From: Papio anubis
Taxonomy: Eukaryota > Chordata > Mammalia > Primates > Cercopithecidae
Length of the DNA: 64,000 bases
Direction of reading: 5' to 3'
Assembly (NCBI RefSeq): GCF_008728515.1
Contig: NC_044984.1
Location: forward strand, 121,887,349 to 121,951,348
Positions 44,697-56,074 of the stretch are shown piece by piece. Below the pieces are notes generated by a model. It was not told the origin of the DNA and searched no databases. It saw only the letters and a list, made by a program, of their open reading frames with translations. Position numbers and translations under genes: made by a program. Position 1 is the first letter of the stretch, and every line of letters begins with the position of its first letter.

Positions 44697-45430
44697 GAGA
44701 TATCACATGTCTGCTTACAAGAAAGGGACAGAGGGAGATTGACGTGTAGAAGAGGCAGAGGCCGTGCAGCCTCTGAGGCAGATTGGAGTGATGTGGCCCC
44801 AAGCCAAGGAATGCTCACACCCTGGCAGAGGGAGGTGGGAAGAACAAATTCTCCCCTAGAGCCTTCGGAGGGAGCGTGGTCCTGGCTATACTCTAATTTC
44901 AGTGCAGTGAAGCTGAGGTTGAACTTCTGGATTCCAGAGCTGCAAGAGAAAGAATTATTGTTGGGTTTGTGTGTGTGTGTGTGTGTGTGTTTTAAAAACT
45001 TTTAAGTTCAGGGGTTCATGGACAGGTTCGTTATACAGGTAAACTTGTGTCACAGCCTTTGTTATACAGACTATATCATCATCCAGGTATTAAGCCTAGT
45101 ATCCATTAACTATTTTTCCTGATCTCCTCCCTCCTCCCACCCTCCACCTTTCAATAGGCCCCAGTGTGTATTGTTCCCCTCTGTGTGGGTCCATGCATTC
45201 TCATCATTTAGCTCCCACTTGTATGTGAAAACATGCAGTGTTTGGTTTTCTGTTCCTGTGTTAGTTTGTTAAGTATAATGGCCTTCAGCTCCATCTATGT
45301 CCCTGCAAAAGACATGATCTCATTCTTTTTATGGCTGCATAGTAGTCCGTGGGGAACTACTCTTGTTTTAAGCCATCAAGTTTGGGGCAAGTTGTTATGG
45401 CAGCCACAAAAGAACAGTAAACATTTGTAC
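44697..45430 (+). mobile_element. Second LTR fragment of the same type, interrupted by L1
   Basis: 44,697-44,963 ('TGCTTACAAGAAAGGGACAGAGGGAG', 'GGAGTGATGTGGCCCCAAGCCAAGGAATGC', 'TCCCCTAGAGCCTTCGGAGGGAGCG') and 45,353-45,430 ('TTGTTTTAAGCCATCAAGTTTGGGGCAAGTTGTTATGGCAGCC') are the body and 3' end of one LTR. The L1 at 44,964-45,352 splits them. 5' part is missing. Confidence 0.75.
44964..45352 (-). mobile_element. 5'-truncated L1 3' UTR, antisense, inside the LTR
   Basis: After a (TG)n run in place of poly-T, 'CTTTTAAGTTCAGGGGTTCATGG', 'CCAGGTATTAAGCCTAGTATCC', 'CCTCCACCTTTCAATAGGCCCCAGTGTG', 'ATGGCTGCATAGTAGTCCGTGG'. Flanking GAATTATTGTTG / GAACTACTCTTG is a plausible, diverged target duplication. 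Confidence 0.9.
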
Positions 45431-45530
45431 AATATTTTTCCTGTTTTAAAGATGAGAAAATTTGAGGCATAAGGAGTTTAAGTAATTTGCTTAAGGACAC
45501 ATAGCTAATAATTGGTGAGATAAAAAACTC
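45425..45530 (-). mobile_element. MIR element, antisense
   Basis: 'CCTGTTTTAAAGATGAGAAAATTTGAGGCATAAGGAG', 'TTGCTTAAGGACACATAGCTAATAATTGG' is reverse MIR. Confidence 0.7.
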
Positions 45531-45560
45531 ACCTATCTTATAAATTAAAAAATAAAGCCA

Positions 45561-45876
45561 GCTGGGCACGGTGGCTCATGCCTGTAATCTCAGCACGTTG
45601 GGAGCCCAAGGCAGGTGGATCACGAGGTCAGGAGATCGAGACCATCCTGGCCAACATAGTGAAATCCCGCCTCTACTAAAAAATATACAAAAGTTAGCTG
45701 GGCGTGCTGACACGTGCCTGTAATCTCAGCTATTTGGGAGGATGAGGCAGGAGAATTGCTTGAACCAGGGAGTCAGAGGTTGCAGTGAGCTGAGATCTTG
45801 CCACTGCACTCCAGCCTGGTGACAGAGAGAGACTCCATCTCAAAATAATAATAATAATAACAATCATAATAATAAA
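45561..45876 (+). mobile_element. Alu element, sense
   Basis: Starts GCTGGGCACGGTGGCTCATGCC and ends with an AATAATAAT-rich tail. It contains ATCACGAGGTCAGGAGATCGAGACCATCC of the younger Alu type. AAAAAATAAAGCCA flanks both ends. Confidence 0.95.
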
Positions 45877-46070
45877 TAAAAAATAAAGCCATTGCATATT
45901 CAGTGATAAATGCCAACTAACACCCAACTCTGTTGCCGGGGAGACAGTAGTACACGTCAACTTCAGGAGTCATGGCCATTCACAAAGCCGTGACCCACAT
46001 GACAGATCTTCTCATTTTTCAAGTGTAGCCTGAAACCTGTACTTTTATCTTTTATTACAAATCTCCGGCC

Positions 46071-46378
46071 TTTTTTTTTTTTTTTTTTTTGAGACAGGAT
46101 CTCTCTTTGTCACTCGGGCTAGAGTGCAGTAGCACAATCACAGCTCCCTGCAGCCTCAGCCTCCCTGGCTCAAGCGATCTTCCCACCTCAGCCTTCCCTG
46201 CGGCTGGGACTACAGGTGCACACCACCACACACCTGGCTACTTTTTTTTTTTTTTTTTTTGTAGAGACAGGGTCTTGCTATGTTGCCCAGGCTGGTCTTG
46301 AGTTCCTAACCACAAGCGATCCTCCCATCCCAGCCTCCCAAAGCACTGGGATTACAGGCATGAACCACCACACCCACC
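46071..46378 (-). mobile_element. Alu element, antisense (AluJ-like)
   Basis: Poly-T head, 'GAGACAGGATCTCTCTTTGTCACTCGGGCTAGAGTGCAG', long mid poly-T, end 'CACCACACCCACC'. Highly diverged. Confidence 0.95.
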
Positions 46379-46512
46379 TCTGATTTTGTAATGCTAGTCC
46401 AAATTTAAAACAAAACAAAACCACAGCAATAACAACACCGGGCAGGTCTATCAAAATCGGCTCATGAGTTACCAATTTGCCACCCGGATAAAAGAGGCTG
46501 TAGTCTTACTAA

Positions 46513-46882
46513 TGCTAATGTATTGTCCTGCTCTGGCTGCTGCAACAAAGTTCCACAGACCAACTGGCTTATACAATGAAAAGTTGTTGTTTCCCGTCTT
46601 AGAGGCTACAATTCCAAAATCAGGGTGTCAGCGGGATTGAGTGTTCTGCAGCTCGCAGATGCTGTCGTCTCCCCGTGTCATTGCCTGACTGTCCCTCTGT
46701 CTGTGTGAGTCTGCACACTACTCTCCTCTTCTTATAAGTAGACCAGTCCTATACTAGTTTTACCTTAATTACCTGATTATAGGCCCTGTTTGCAAATACA
46801 GTCCCATGCCGAGGAACTTGGTGTTAGGACTTCAGCTTAGGAATTTTAGGAAGACGCACTTTGGCCCATAACAGTGAATCAG
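46513..46882 (-). mobile_element. ERVL/MaLR-type LTR, antisense
   Basis: Reverse LTR order: 'GGCTGCTGCAACAAAGTTCCACAGACC', 'TACAATTCCAAAATCAGGGTGTCAGCGGG', 'TCTTCTTATAAGTAGACCAGTCC', 'TTGCAAATACAGTCCCATGC', 'GTTAGGACTTCAGC'. Confidence 0.75.
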
Positions 46883-47561
46883 CAAATATTCATGTGTTTA
46901 AACAGCTCAGGAGACCTGGCCTGCACTTGAAAGCAAACACTTTCTCTGCTTTGCCCTTTTTATTCTCTCTATTAACTGGAACATAACAATTTGCTGTGGT
47001 GAGTCACTCAAAGTACACCAAACCCATCACCACTGTTTTTATTTTTTTGCAAATGATTAAATATCACTTTCTTTCCATTAATAGCATCATCTAAGTGACA
47101 GCCTATCCATCAGCCTATCTGCTGATGTTTAACTACAGCATTTTGCATTCATTATTCCCTACTTATATCATTCTTTTAAAAAGAGGAATAACTTAATTCT
47201 GCCTCTTGACAGCAGGGAAATTAAACGGTGAGCCATAAAGATGAGTGTTTCTCTGAAAAACAAAACACGAACTGCAGATCTATAAAACCAAGCCAGCAGT
47301 ATGTCACCCTACACTAAGATACACAAGGACAAGCTGCTGGAAAATCCTCCCATTTCAGAACGTTGAAAAACCTTCTAACCTCGAGTGCAATTTGCCAAAT
47401 GGTACAAGCACTTCGGGGAGCAATTTGACAACACAGAAAGTTAAAGATACAAACGCCCACAGATGCAGGGATTCTACTGCCAGGCACACACTCTGAAGCT
47501 TTGGCTTCCCATTTCAACTGCAACCTACATAATTCAATAGATTCGGCATGGCTCTCAGAAC
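46883..47561. other. Unique sequence with a weak L1M trace
   Basis: 47,390-47,490 ('GGAGCAATTTGACAACACAG', 'GCAGGGATTCTACTGCCAGGC') resembles sense L1M. The rest is unassigned. Confidence 0.4.
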
Positions 47562-47597
47562 ACACACACAACCACACACACACACACACACACACAA
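47562..47597. repeat. (CA)n microsatellite
   Basis: Run of CA dinucleotides with one AACC interruption. Confidence 0.93.
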
Positions 47598-47829
47598 AAT
47601 CTTTGCATCCATGTTAGATGGACAGCAATGCCCACTTACATTCTTGTCTTGGGGCTAGACTCACACTCCTCAGAGTCCTCAGACCTCTTGCCTTCCTGTG
47701 CATCTCATTGAATATCACATGAATTCCTTGCATTGATTGATTCCAGACATCGTTCTGGTTGGACAGACTGCGTAACACATGATGAGTGTACTGGGGCCCT
47801 TAGGAAGGCCCCTGTGCACCAGAGAGTGC

Positions 47830-48620
47830 AAGGACTCAGGGCCTAGTGGTCACAGGCCTACAGGACATGCTCTCTGACATGAACAGCAACTTGCTGCATC
47901 CAGTACCACAAGGAAGGAAGCGCAGCGTCTGGTGGGCTTCTTCAGGTTTTACACCCAATACTGCCGCAGCCCACATACCATGTGATGTGCAGGGCTGCCA
48001 GCTTTGAGGGCTGCAGACAACCGGAAAGAACACCACAGTTAGTACAGGGGTGGTGCCATCAGCCCTAATGCTTGAGCCAAACCACTAGGTGGACCCTGTA
48101 GTGTTGGAGGTGCTCGTGGGGGAAGTTCCCACGGGAGAGTCACAGCACAGGCCCGTGGGGTTCTGGAGCAAGTCCACACCACCCAAGCAGCATCCTGTCC
48201 ATTTTCAAAGAAACAGCTCGTATTGGTCCCTGGTAGACAGAACCCCGGACCACCGGAAACAAGTGGCCACGTGTCCAGAAATGTTCATGGTGGTTGGGTT
48301 CTGTCAGCACTAGCGTTCATCTCTGAAGGGCCCAGCCTCTGTCCTTTGTAAGGAGCAAGGTACGTCTGGGTCTGAGCTTGAGCGGGTCTGAGGGCATGGA
48401 TGGGTGATCGTGGCGTGTGGACTCAGCCCTCGTGGAGCCAGCATGTTTGTGTCAGTGCCTCACCTGCAGCTTGTTCCTGTGCTTTGTTCCCCCAGGAAAC
48501 ACAGGGAGAGTCTCAGGGACTACAAGGGAAGATGCCACCAGAGCATGCTGGGTCCTTTGTGTCCAGGGATGGAGTTAAGAAAATTTGCCATCACAGTGGA
48601 GTAATTGACCCTTAATGGCA
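47830..48620 (+). pseudogene. Eroded ERVL-like retroviral pol relic
   Basis: The 75-codon frame 48,089-48,313 contains a GFWSK motif within a stretch whose order (VLEV...GESQ.RP.GFWSK...) matches the region joining reverse transcriptase to RNase H in ERV-L-type pol. Reverse transcriptase and RNase H would copy the viral RNA into DNA in an active element. Here only short frames survive, separated by stops and frameshifts, so no protein can be made. Flanking 47,830-48,060 and 48,350-48,620 has similar base composition and is likely the same element. The LTR at 46.5 kb is in the opposite orientation and so is not obviously its partner. Edges are uncertain. Confidence 0.6.
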
Positions 48621-49544
48621 GAAAGAGGTGAGGCTTTTACAGACAAGCATATGGAGAAGTCTGTGTGGGACCCAGTGGTGCATCTGAGTTGCCTCTTACT
48701 TCTCCCTTGTCCCACTTTAACTGGGAATGAAAATGTGCAGTAACTCTGATGCTTCAGGAAGGAAGGTTCAAGTCCTGCCACCAGGTGGGCTGCTGAGATC
48801 TGGGAAGAGCACTAAGGGTGAGGGGCAGTTAGCATACATGTTGGGGATGAGAGGATGAGAACTGATCTGACCCCGAGGCCAATTGCAGGAACGCGGGATG
48901 TGAATGTCGCACTCCCCTCTGTAGGAGAGTCCTATGAAGCCAGGGCAGAGCTGATTCCTGGACGTGCATGGAGAGGTGGACCCATGTGGCACCGCCAGGG
49001 AGCCGTGAAGGCCTGGAAATGCTCCGCTCAGCTCTGCGGCCTGAGCACCTCCTTGACTGAAGGCTGCCCCTCATAGCTGCAGAGACCATGCTTCCCGGAC
49101 CCGCTGCTAGATCATGACTGACAATGGCCCCAGGGCTAAGGCAGGCCCCTTTCTGCGAGCTACAGACTCCTTTTGCAGGGACTTTGGCTTGAGGATTCCC
49201 TGTCCTTTTTGCTGAGTTGCTTTCTGTCCAGTCCCCTGTCCTGCCTCCCCACCTTTCCTAGGAGTCAGTCCTGCATCACATTCTGAAGAGTCTCTCTCCC
49301 TTCTCAGGTCCCTTCCATTTATCCTTCATAGGTGTTTCTCCCAGTAGATCTCTGGTGGTTCAAATCCCTTCTTGGCTGCCACTTCTAGGGAGAACTTAAA
49401 TTAATACACCTTGTATAAAACATAAAAGACTCACTCTGACATCTAAGTAAAATGATAATGTTGCTATGGAGTTTATACTCAGATCATCATGAATTTGTCT
49501 GAACAATGCTCAGACAGATAATAATAGTATTTTCCAAGATTTAA
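48621..49544. other. Unassigned sequence, perhaps further ERV internal DNA
   Basis: GC-richer than average with 66-86-codon frames on both strands. No clear domain. Confidence 0.35.
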
Positions 49545-49676
49545 TAAGCATTTACTCCGTGCCACATACTCTTTTATGCACTTTGCATCATCATTTCCTT
49601 TCATGCTCATGTCTACCTTATGAAATAGTAGTAGTAGTATTCCTGTCTTAGAGCTGAAGTAAACAAGGCTTAAAGA
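49545..49676 (-). mobile_element. MIR element, antisense
   Basis: 'AAGCATTTACTCCGTGCCACATACTC', 'GCACTTTGCATCATCATTTCC', 'CTTAGAGCTGAAGTAAACAAGGC' is reverse MIR order. Confidence 0.7.
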
Positions 49677-49687
49677 TTTTAGATATC

Positions 49688-49981
49688 GTGTGGCTCATGC
49701 CTGTAATTCTGCCACTTTGGGAGGCCAAGGTGGGCAGATCACTCGAGGCCAGGAGTTCAAGACCAGCCTGGCCAACGTGGTGAAACCCCGTCTCTATTAA
49801 AAATATAAAAATGAGCCAGGTGGGCGCCTGTAATGCCAGCTACTTGGGAGACTGAGGCAGGAGAATCGCTTGAACTTGGGAGCTGGAGGTTGCAGTGAGC
49901 CGAGATCATGCCACTGCACTCCAGCCTGGGTGACAGAGCAAGACTCTGTCTCAAAAAAAAAATAAAATAAAATAAAATAGA
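49688..49981 (+). mobile_element. Alu element, sense
   Basis: Lacks the first few left-arm bases, starts GTGTGGCTCATGCC and ends with an (AAAAT)n tail. TTTTAGATATC / GTTTAGGTATC flanks fit a target duplication with two changes. Confidence 0.95.
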
Positions 49982-49992
49982 GTTTAGGTATC

Positions 49993-51700
49993 CCTCCCCA
50001 TGTTCTACAGCTAATAAAAACATAGAAGTAAGAGCAAATCCTTCTTGTGGTGCTTTGTTAATATTATTACAATAAAATGAAGCCTGTTTTACCCCAAATG
50101 AATTACTGCCTTTTGAACTGTTAGCAACAACTGTGAGTGTTGTATTCGGCTATCTCCCGGCTTTTCATTATTGTTATTTTTTCTGCAGTCACCCCCAGTT
50201 CTTTTTGAACCAAAGAATCTGACCACTTCTGACCTCTTTAATGATTTTCCACATCATCTGACCCATGAAATCTCACACGCAACCCCATGTTACAGCTCTT
50301 GATGGTATTTTAAAACACAGAACAACTCTGATGCTTATTTACAAGCTAAAATGCCCCATCTGTCAGAAGGCTGTGGCCTTTTCCTCATGTCAGTGCACAG
50401 ACAAAATTTCTATTGTTTTCTTCCCTGAGTCTGAATTCTTGGCAGTTGACAACAAAATCAAATATTTCTTACTTTTTTTTACTTTTTTCCCCCTGAGATT
50501 CACATTCTTGCAATGCCAGCTGTCTCACAAAGATAGAGAGCTCCAGGAGCAAGGCGTTTGGGGACAGTTCTCTGCGTTTATCTGAGACAGCTCCTGATGG
50601 AAAGCAAGGTCTTTAGCTGATGTGCAGCACCTAAGCACATCCTTCACTCATTGTGATTATTTGTGCAGCCTGGTTGGTGTATTTGCTTTGCTGTTTTCTT
50701 GACATTGAGCTCCTGAAATTGATCAGGTGTCTCTAAACTCCATCTTACTTTTCAAGAGCATCCTGGGAATTCAGCTAAAATATACGATGCCATACGATGC
50801 CATAATTCCATCCTTACAAAAAAAAAGAATCCATTTCATGTTTACTTTATTTCATTTAAAAGGCGGCAGCTCCCTCCACATATTCCATTAGAGGGGTTTC
50901 ACGTTTTACTGAAATGTCATGTTTCTAAACTTTGATTATATGATGATGGTGGCTATTTTTACATTGTCAACTTGATGAATTTTGGGATCGTCTTTCCTGG
51001 AACTCCCTTCCCTGTAATTCCCAGGTTGGAATTGGCCAGAAGAGGAATCCAGACACAATGAGTGAAACAGAAAGGAAGGATCAGCCTACTGGTCCCTAAA
51101 GTTCATTTTGTCTAGAAGACATGACAGACGCACAGAGAAGTGGCAGCAGGTTCCAGCCTGACCTCAACATGAAATGCATACTTAGGTCTCTACTCCAGGG
51201 CCAGCCCCACTGACCAACAGCCCCAGACTCAGCACTGGCAGCTGAGCTGCACACCTGCAGAAGCAGTCACTGCAGAGAAGTGGCCATTCTTCAGCTGTTT
51301 CCACCACCTGCCCTTCCTTGTCTCACTCCAGCAGCTGGGTGTGTGTGGCTTCCTGGATGCCCACCAACCTCCAGCACATCCACCTGGAAGTTCCTTTGTC
51401 CCAGCGCACAGCCCAATCATTCCAGAGGCCTTGCGAGTGAACTTTCTCTGATCTTCCAATGACCTATTCGATTCCCTTATTTTTTGCTTCACTCACCATT
51501 GTAAAAGACTTATACCTATAATAATTATCTTATTCTATAATACTCATAGCTGCTCTGCTGATTCAACTTAACTGAAACAACGGCATTACCTTCCACCTAA
51601 TAAGTTACGTACCTTCAGTGCATTTTGTACAGGGAAGGTGGACAAAGAATACCAATGCATCCACTCATCAACCATGTTCCTAATCCAATTGCCTGTGCTT
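49993..51700. other. Unique sequence, nothing recognised
   Basis: An 11-bp tandem CATACGATGC pair lies at about 50,784-50,805. A 106-codon + frame at 50,265-50,585 and an 87-codon minus frame at 51,229-51,492 have no support. Confidence 0.45.
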
Positions 51701-51711
51701 TATTGTTTTTG

Positions 51712-52014
51712 CTTTTATTTTTTTCTTTTTTGAGACAGAGACTCATTTTGTTGCCCAGATTAGAGTGCAGTGGCACAATCTCGGCTTACTGCAACCTCTG
51801 CCTCCGAGGTTCAAGCAATTCTTGTGCCTCAGCCTCCCAAGTAGCTGGGATTACAGGCTGCCGCCATCACACCTGGCTAATTTTTGTATTTTTAGTAGAG
51901 ACGGGGGTTTCATCACGTCGGCAAGGCTGGTCTGGAACTCCTGACCTCAGGTGATCTGCCTGCCTCGATCTCCCAAAGTGCTAGGATTACAGGCGTGAGC
52001 CACCTTGCCTAGCC
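51712..52014 (-). mobile_element. Alu element, antisense
   Basis: Complete antisense Alu ending GCCACCTTGCCTAGCC. TATTGTTTT(T)G flanks both sides. Confidence 0.95.
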
Positions 52015-52024
52015 TATTGTTTTG

Positions 52025-52623
52025 AATTGTATTGGGAAGTGATCTTCATCACAAAGACCAAAGCACATCCTCCTGGGCCCCTTTAAGAATTATTCTAAAG
52101 AGAACCACTGTTTATTGAAAGTATAGTGAAGGAGGGCCACCCCAGAAGGTATCATAGCTTTTAATCCATTGAAGTCAGTGGCAAAGAGACAAAAAATAAT
52201 CAAATATTTCTTCCCAAGGAAAAAAAAATCTTAATAATAGCTGAATTCAGTACCAGTCACCTCAATTTGCATGCAACTTTGGCTTAGAACCTCATCTTCA
52301 GATGAGGAAATCTAAGCCATTCTTTCTTTCTCTTCGTTTTCAGAAGTAAATGCCAATCCATGAGATCAGAGGCACTGTTTATTAACAAAGAACTCATTTT
52401 CCCACCGTGATTCAATTACAGGGGAGAGCTATTCAACATATAAATTACAAAAAAAAAGTCATTGCATCATTCCAAGTGCCAAAATAATACAATTTTGGCA
52501 GACTTTTTTTGTATCTCATTTTTTTAAAAAAATCAACCATCACTGAGTATTAAGGAGGTGCAGGAAGCCATGGGTCTAACTGTGTAGCTTCTTTAGCTAC
52601 CTGAGCCTGAGATGATGGGTGGA
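52025..52623. other. Unique sequence, nothing recognised
   Basis: No supported feature. Confidence 0.45.
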
Positions 52624-52628
52624 GGGGA

Positions 52629-53013
52629 TATTTGTCTGTTCTTGCATTGCATAAAGAACTATCTGAGACTGGATAATTTGTAAATTAAAGAGGTTTAATT
52701 GGCTCATGGTTCTGCAGGCTGTAAAGGAAGCAGGGCTGGGGAGGCCTCAGGAAACTTACAATCATGGCGGAAGGTGAAGGGGAACCAAGCATGTCCTGCA
52801 CGTCTCGAGCAGGAGGAAGAGAGAGAAGGGGGAAGTGCTGCACACTTTTAAACAATCAGATCTCATGAGAACTCACTCACTATCGTGAGAACAGCAAGGG
52901 GGAAGTCTGCCTCCATGATCCAATTACCTCCCACCAGGTTCTTCCTCCAACACTGGGGATTGTAATTCAACATGAGATTTGGGGGTGGGCGAACACAGAG
53001 CCGCACCATATCA
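52629..53013 (-). mobile_element. Solo MST/THE1-type MaLR LTR, antisense
   Basis: Reverse landmarks: 'GAGACTGGATAATTTGTAAATTAAAGAGGTTTAATTGGC', 'ACAATCATGGCGGAAGGTGAAGGGG', 'AACAATCAGATCTCATGAGAACTCACTCACTATCGTGAG', ending GCACCATATCA. GGGGA flanks at 52,624-52,628 and 53,014-53,018, the 5-bp duplication expected for this class. Confidence 0.93.
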
Positions 53014-53035
53014 GGGGAAATGACTCCTCACAGGC

Positions 53036-53470
53036 GTGTTAGTTTCCTCTTGCTGCTGTAACAAATAACTATGAACTTTGTGGCTTAAAACAATGCACAA
53101 TGCAAATTCATGATTGTACAGTTCTGAATGTCAAAAGTGCAAAATGCAGCTCACCAAACTAAAATCAAGGTATCAGCAGAACTGCACCCTTCTGGAGGCC
53201 ATAGGGGACATTCCATTTTGTTACTTCTTCCAGCTTCTGGAGGCTGCCCCTACTTCTTGACTCATGGCCCCCTTCCATTTTTAAAGCCATCACTTGCATC
53301 GCTCTTACCTCTGCTTTTGTGTCGGAATCTTCACTGGCTCTGATCCTTCTGCCGCCTTATAATGACATTTGTGATTACATTGGGTCCACTCAGATAATTT
53401 AGAATCATCTCCACAGCTCAAGATTCTTTACTTGATTACAATGGCAAAGTCCCCTTTGCCATACTGGTTA
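53036..53470 (-). mobile_element. ERVL/MaLR-type LTR, antisense
   Basis: 'TGTTAGTTTCCTCTTGCTGCTGTAACAAATAAC', 'TAAAATCAAGGTATCAGCAG', 'TTCTTCCAGCTTCTGGAGGC', 'GACATTTGTGATTACATTGGG' in the order of an LTR read in reverse. Same family as 63,010-63,330. Confidence 0.75.
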
Positions 53471-54039
53471 ACATGTTCACTGGTTCTAGAGATTAGCATG
53501 TTGACATCTCTGGAGTTCTTTATTCTGTCTAGTACAACATGCAAAAATCATCGGTGTCTTTGCTTCTTCTGTAGCTAGCCACATAGTTAAATATTCATAA
53601 ATAATGCTATGTCTTAAATTCCTGTCTGTTCCTCCAGGGGATACATCTAAAAGGCAGAATAATATTAAAAATTAAGAGCTGTGTCATACTTCACATGACA
53701 GGCATTTGAATTGCATTAATTTTTATTATAAATTCAAATTCAGTTTCTAATGAGTTCAACAGCACTAAACTTTAGAAAGCTGAGTGTTATCTCTTCTGTA
53801 TGCTTGCAGACCAATGGCAAAGGTTTTGATATTTGGGAAATCTGATTATTTCTTTGCCTGATGGTTCGTTGGTTGACTGGGTACAACAATTTTTACTTCT
53901 GTGATCTCTCATGTTTTTGTTTCCATTTTCCATAAATTTGCTATGCAACACCATTTTCTCATCTTCTTCGTTTCCACCATTAAAACCTTCCTATCACCAA
54001 AGCTTTGAATTAAAAGTTACTTTCAAAAATAATCTTCTT
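53471..54039. other. Unique sequence, nothing recognised
   Basis: No supported feature. Confidence 0.45.
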
Positions 54040-54310
54040 TTCATCATTTCAATAATATTTATTGTGTCTGATATGTGCCATGGACATGCCAGATTCTGGG
54101 GATGTAGCAGTGAGCAAGATAATGTCCTTGCCCTTCATTGCATAGGATGGCCAGGGGAGACCTCACTGTGACAGTCACATCTAAGCTAAAAAGAAGATGA
54201 TAAGAACAGCATTCCTGAAACACAGAACAGCAAGTTCAAAGGCCATGAGCGAGAATTGGGCTTGGCTTGTTTAAGGAATGGAAATATAACCAGAGTTAAT
54301 AAAGAGCACT
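54040..54310 (-). mobile_element. L2-like fragment, antisense
   Basis: 'TTCAATAATATTTATTGTGTCTGATATGTGCC', 'CAGATTCTGGGGATGTAGCAGTGAGCAAG', 'ACAGCAAGTTCAAAGGCCATGAGCGAG' in reverse L2 order. Confidence 0.65.
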
Positions 54311-55507
54311 AGGTGGGAGGGGATGTGGCCACCCTTCTCTTCTCTGGACTCTGACAGCTTCCAGCTTCTGTGCCCTTGTCTGAAATGTATCCCAGGTATT
54401 TGTGCAGGTCCCTGACCTCCTTTATTGCATGTACCTCACCCAGTGCTTACTTATAATAATCACCCAGAAACTACTTATTCAAGTACGACTACTCCATTGA
54501 AATGAGAAGTATATCACTCTAATATTTAGTAATCAACTTGTAGGAAATCCTAGACAATCTTCAGGAAACCAAGGTAGGTAAGTGAGTGTAATGAAATCTG
54601 AGTCCTGAAGTATATCAGTTTACGTATTATAGATACACCAAATCCCTGGTGTGCTGTATTATAATAACAAATATTCTCTCCCCAAATTGCAGTGGATTAA
54701 AGTAAATGAAAAAAGTGTTTTCATTTTGTTTTGTTTCCTTTTACTGCCTTATGTTCACTCTTGGCATACAGAGGGCCTCTGCTCCACGAAGTCACTCAGG
54801 GATGTAGTGTCATGGAGCAGCCACTATCTTCAACATGTGAACAAGAAAAAAATACATCTATGCATGTTTAATAATTATTCAATAGTGGTATAGAATATAG
54901 AATAGGAAGGTGTGAGAAGGGAAGGCAGAAGGGAATGGTGCTTGTCCCACCCACCCCCTCACTCCTGACATCAGCCAGGCTGCTATAGCTTCATTTATTC
55001 AGTCGATGGAATTCTAGTCCAGGGCCTTCATTTGCCTCTGCAGCTGACAGTGCACTATTCTCAGCTAAGGAGAATGACGGGGCAGGGGAATGAGAGCTGA
55101 AATTTATGAGCTTTTAAAGAGGACAGAGAGCAAGAGTTGGAGGACACATTTTGGGGGAAAATTTTTATTTATATTCCCTGGTTAGACGAGTGGAGGGCGA
55201 AACAGTCTCTGGTTCATCAGCCATAAATAATAAGACGTGTTACATTCTCATCAACTCAGAAATCAAGCACAGTTAAAGTGCATTTATTCTCTGGTCACGC
55301 TGGGGCTTCACAAAATAGAAGAAAACACCCCTGTCACTTTAAGAGGCTACAACCCCGTGAGGGTTTATTTTATGACTGTTTCTCAAAGCCAGGTTATGCT
55401 AGCCAAATGAAATGAAGAACTGGGCAATTATGAATATAGTTCATTTCCAGAAACCAAATAATTCTGTGAAGTTGCTGCAGTCCGGCCTACCAGAACCAAC
55501 AATTTCG
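54311..55507. other. Unique sequence; may hold 3' UTR of a minus-strand exon
   Basis: Three TTTATT hexamers (AATAAA on the minus strand) at 55,364, 55,283 and 55,164 lie downstream of the minus-strand frame at 55,508-56,074. Otherwise nothing was recognised. Confidence 0.4.
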
Positions 55508-56074
55508 TTACTTTTTAGCTTGGCCAGTTTTCCCAGCGGTCTTCCCCCTCATGGTCATTGACGCTGACTGTGAAAGCCAGTGGACTGCCCACAGAGCCTG
55601 AATCTCCAGCCCCAGGGAGCTGGGAGAAGCTCTCTCTAGCTGGGGAGAGCTCTTCAAATTGACTTCCAATCCCCTTAGGCTTGGTTCATGTTTCTCTAGT
55701 GTGTCCAGGCTTGGTGGACGGGGAGGGATGGGGGAGGGGGGAATGACGGATTTATAATTTTTTCTGGATCGTTCTCTGTTGTTTCTTTTTGTTTGATCTC
55801 TTTTTTGTGTGTGTTTTAACGCACTGGGGCTCAGGACGTCCTCTAGAGCACTCCGGTAAGCAGGAATGTTGGTGACAAATAGGAAAGTCAGGCTTCCTTT
55901 CTGATGTTGGACAGAGACAGTGACGGTGGGAGCAGGACCTGCCTGGGCCCTGTGGGCAGGATGGGAAGAGGTGGGGGGCCTGCCAGGCACTACTGTCTTG
56001 GAGAAGGGATTGCAGCTGGACTCTGAGACTTTCCTTTCCTGATTTCCCAAGAGTTGGCTTTTGATCTGCAGCAT
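55508..56074 (-). CDS. Candidate minus-strand exon with 188-codon open frame
   Basis: On the minus strand CTGATCCTCTTTCCAG forms a good splice acceptor immediately before AATGCTGCAG; the ATG has A at -3. The frame runs 188 codons to a stop at 55,508. It is basic and Ser/Pro-rich, with a Lys/Arg-rich middle (QKRDQTKRNNRERSRKN, residues about 88-104), then a proline cluster (IPPSPIPPRPP) and a basic C terminus. No signal peptide, membrane segment or known domain is visible. AATAAA hexamers follow within 150-350 bp. The CpG island 0.6-1.8 kb upstream (minus-strand sense) would serve as promoter. This may be a young or orphan gene, a lncRNA exon with a chance frame, or nothing. I do not recognise the protein. 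Confidence 0.3.
   Translation of the reverse strand: MLQIKSQLLGNQERKVSESSCNPFSKTVVPGRPPTSSHPAHRAQAGPAPTVTVSVQHQKGSLTFLFVTNIPAYRSALEDVLSPSALKHTQKRDQTKRNNRERSRKNYKSVIPPSPIPPRPPSLDTLEKHEPSLRGLEVNLKSSPQLERASPSSLGLEIQALWAVHWLSQSASMTMRGKTAGKTGQAKK

Noticed and set aside
49366..49380. tRNA B-box-like GGTTCAAATCCC
   Set aside because: No A box at proper spacing and no cloverleaf around it.
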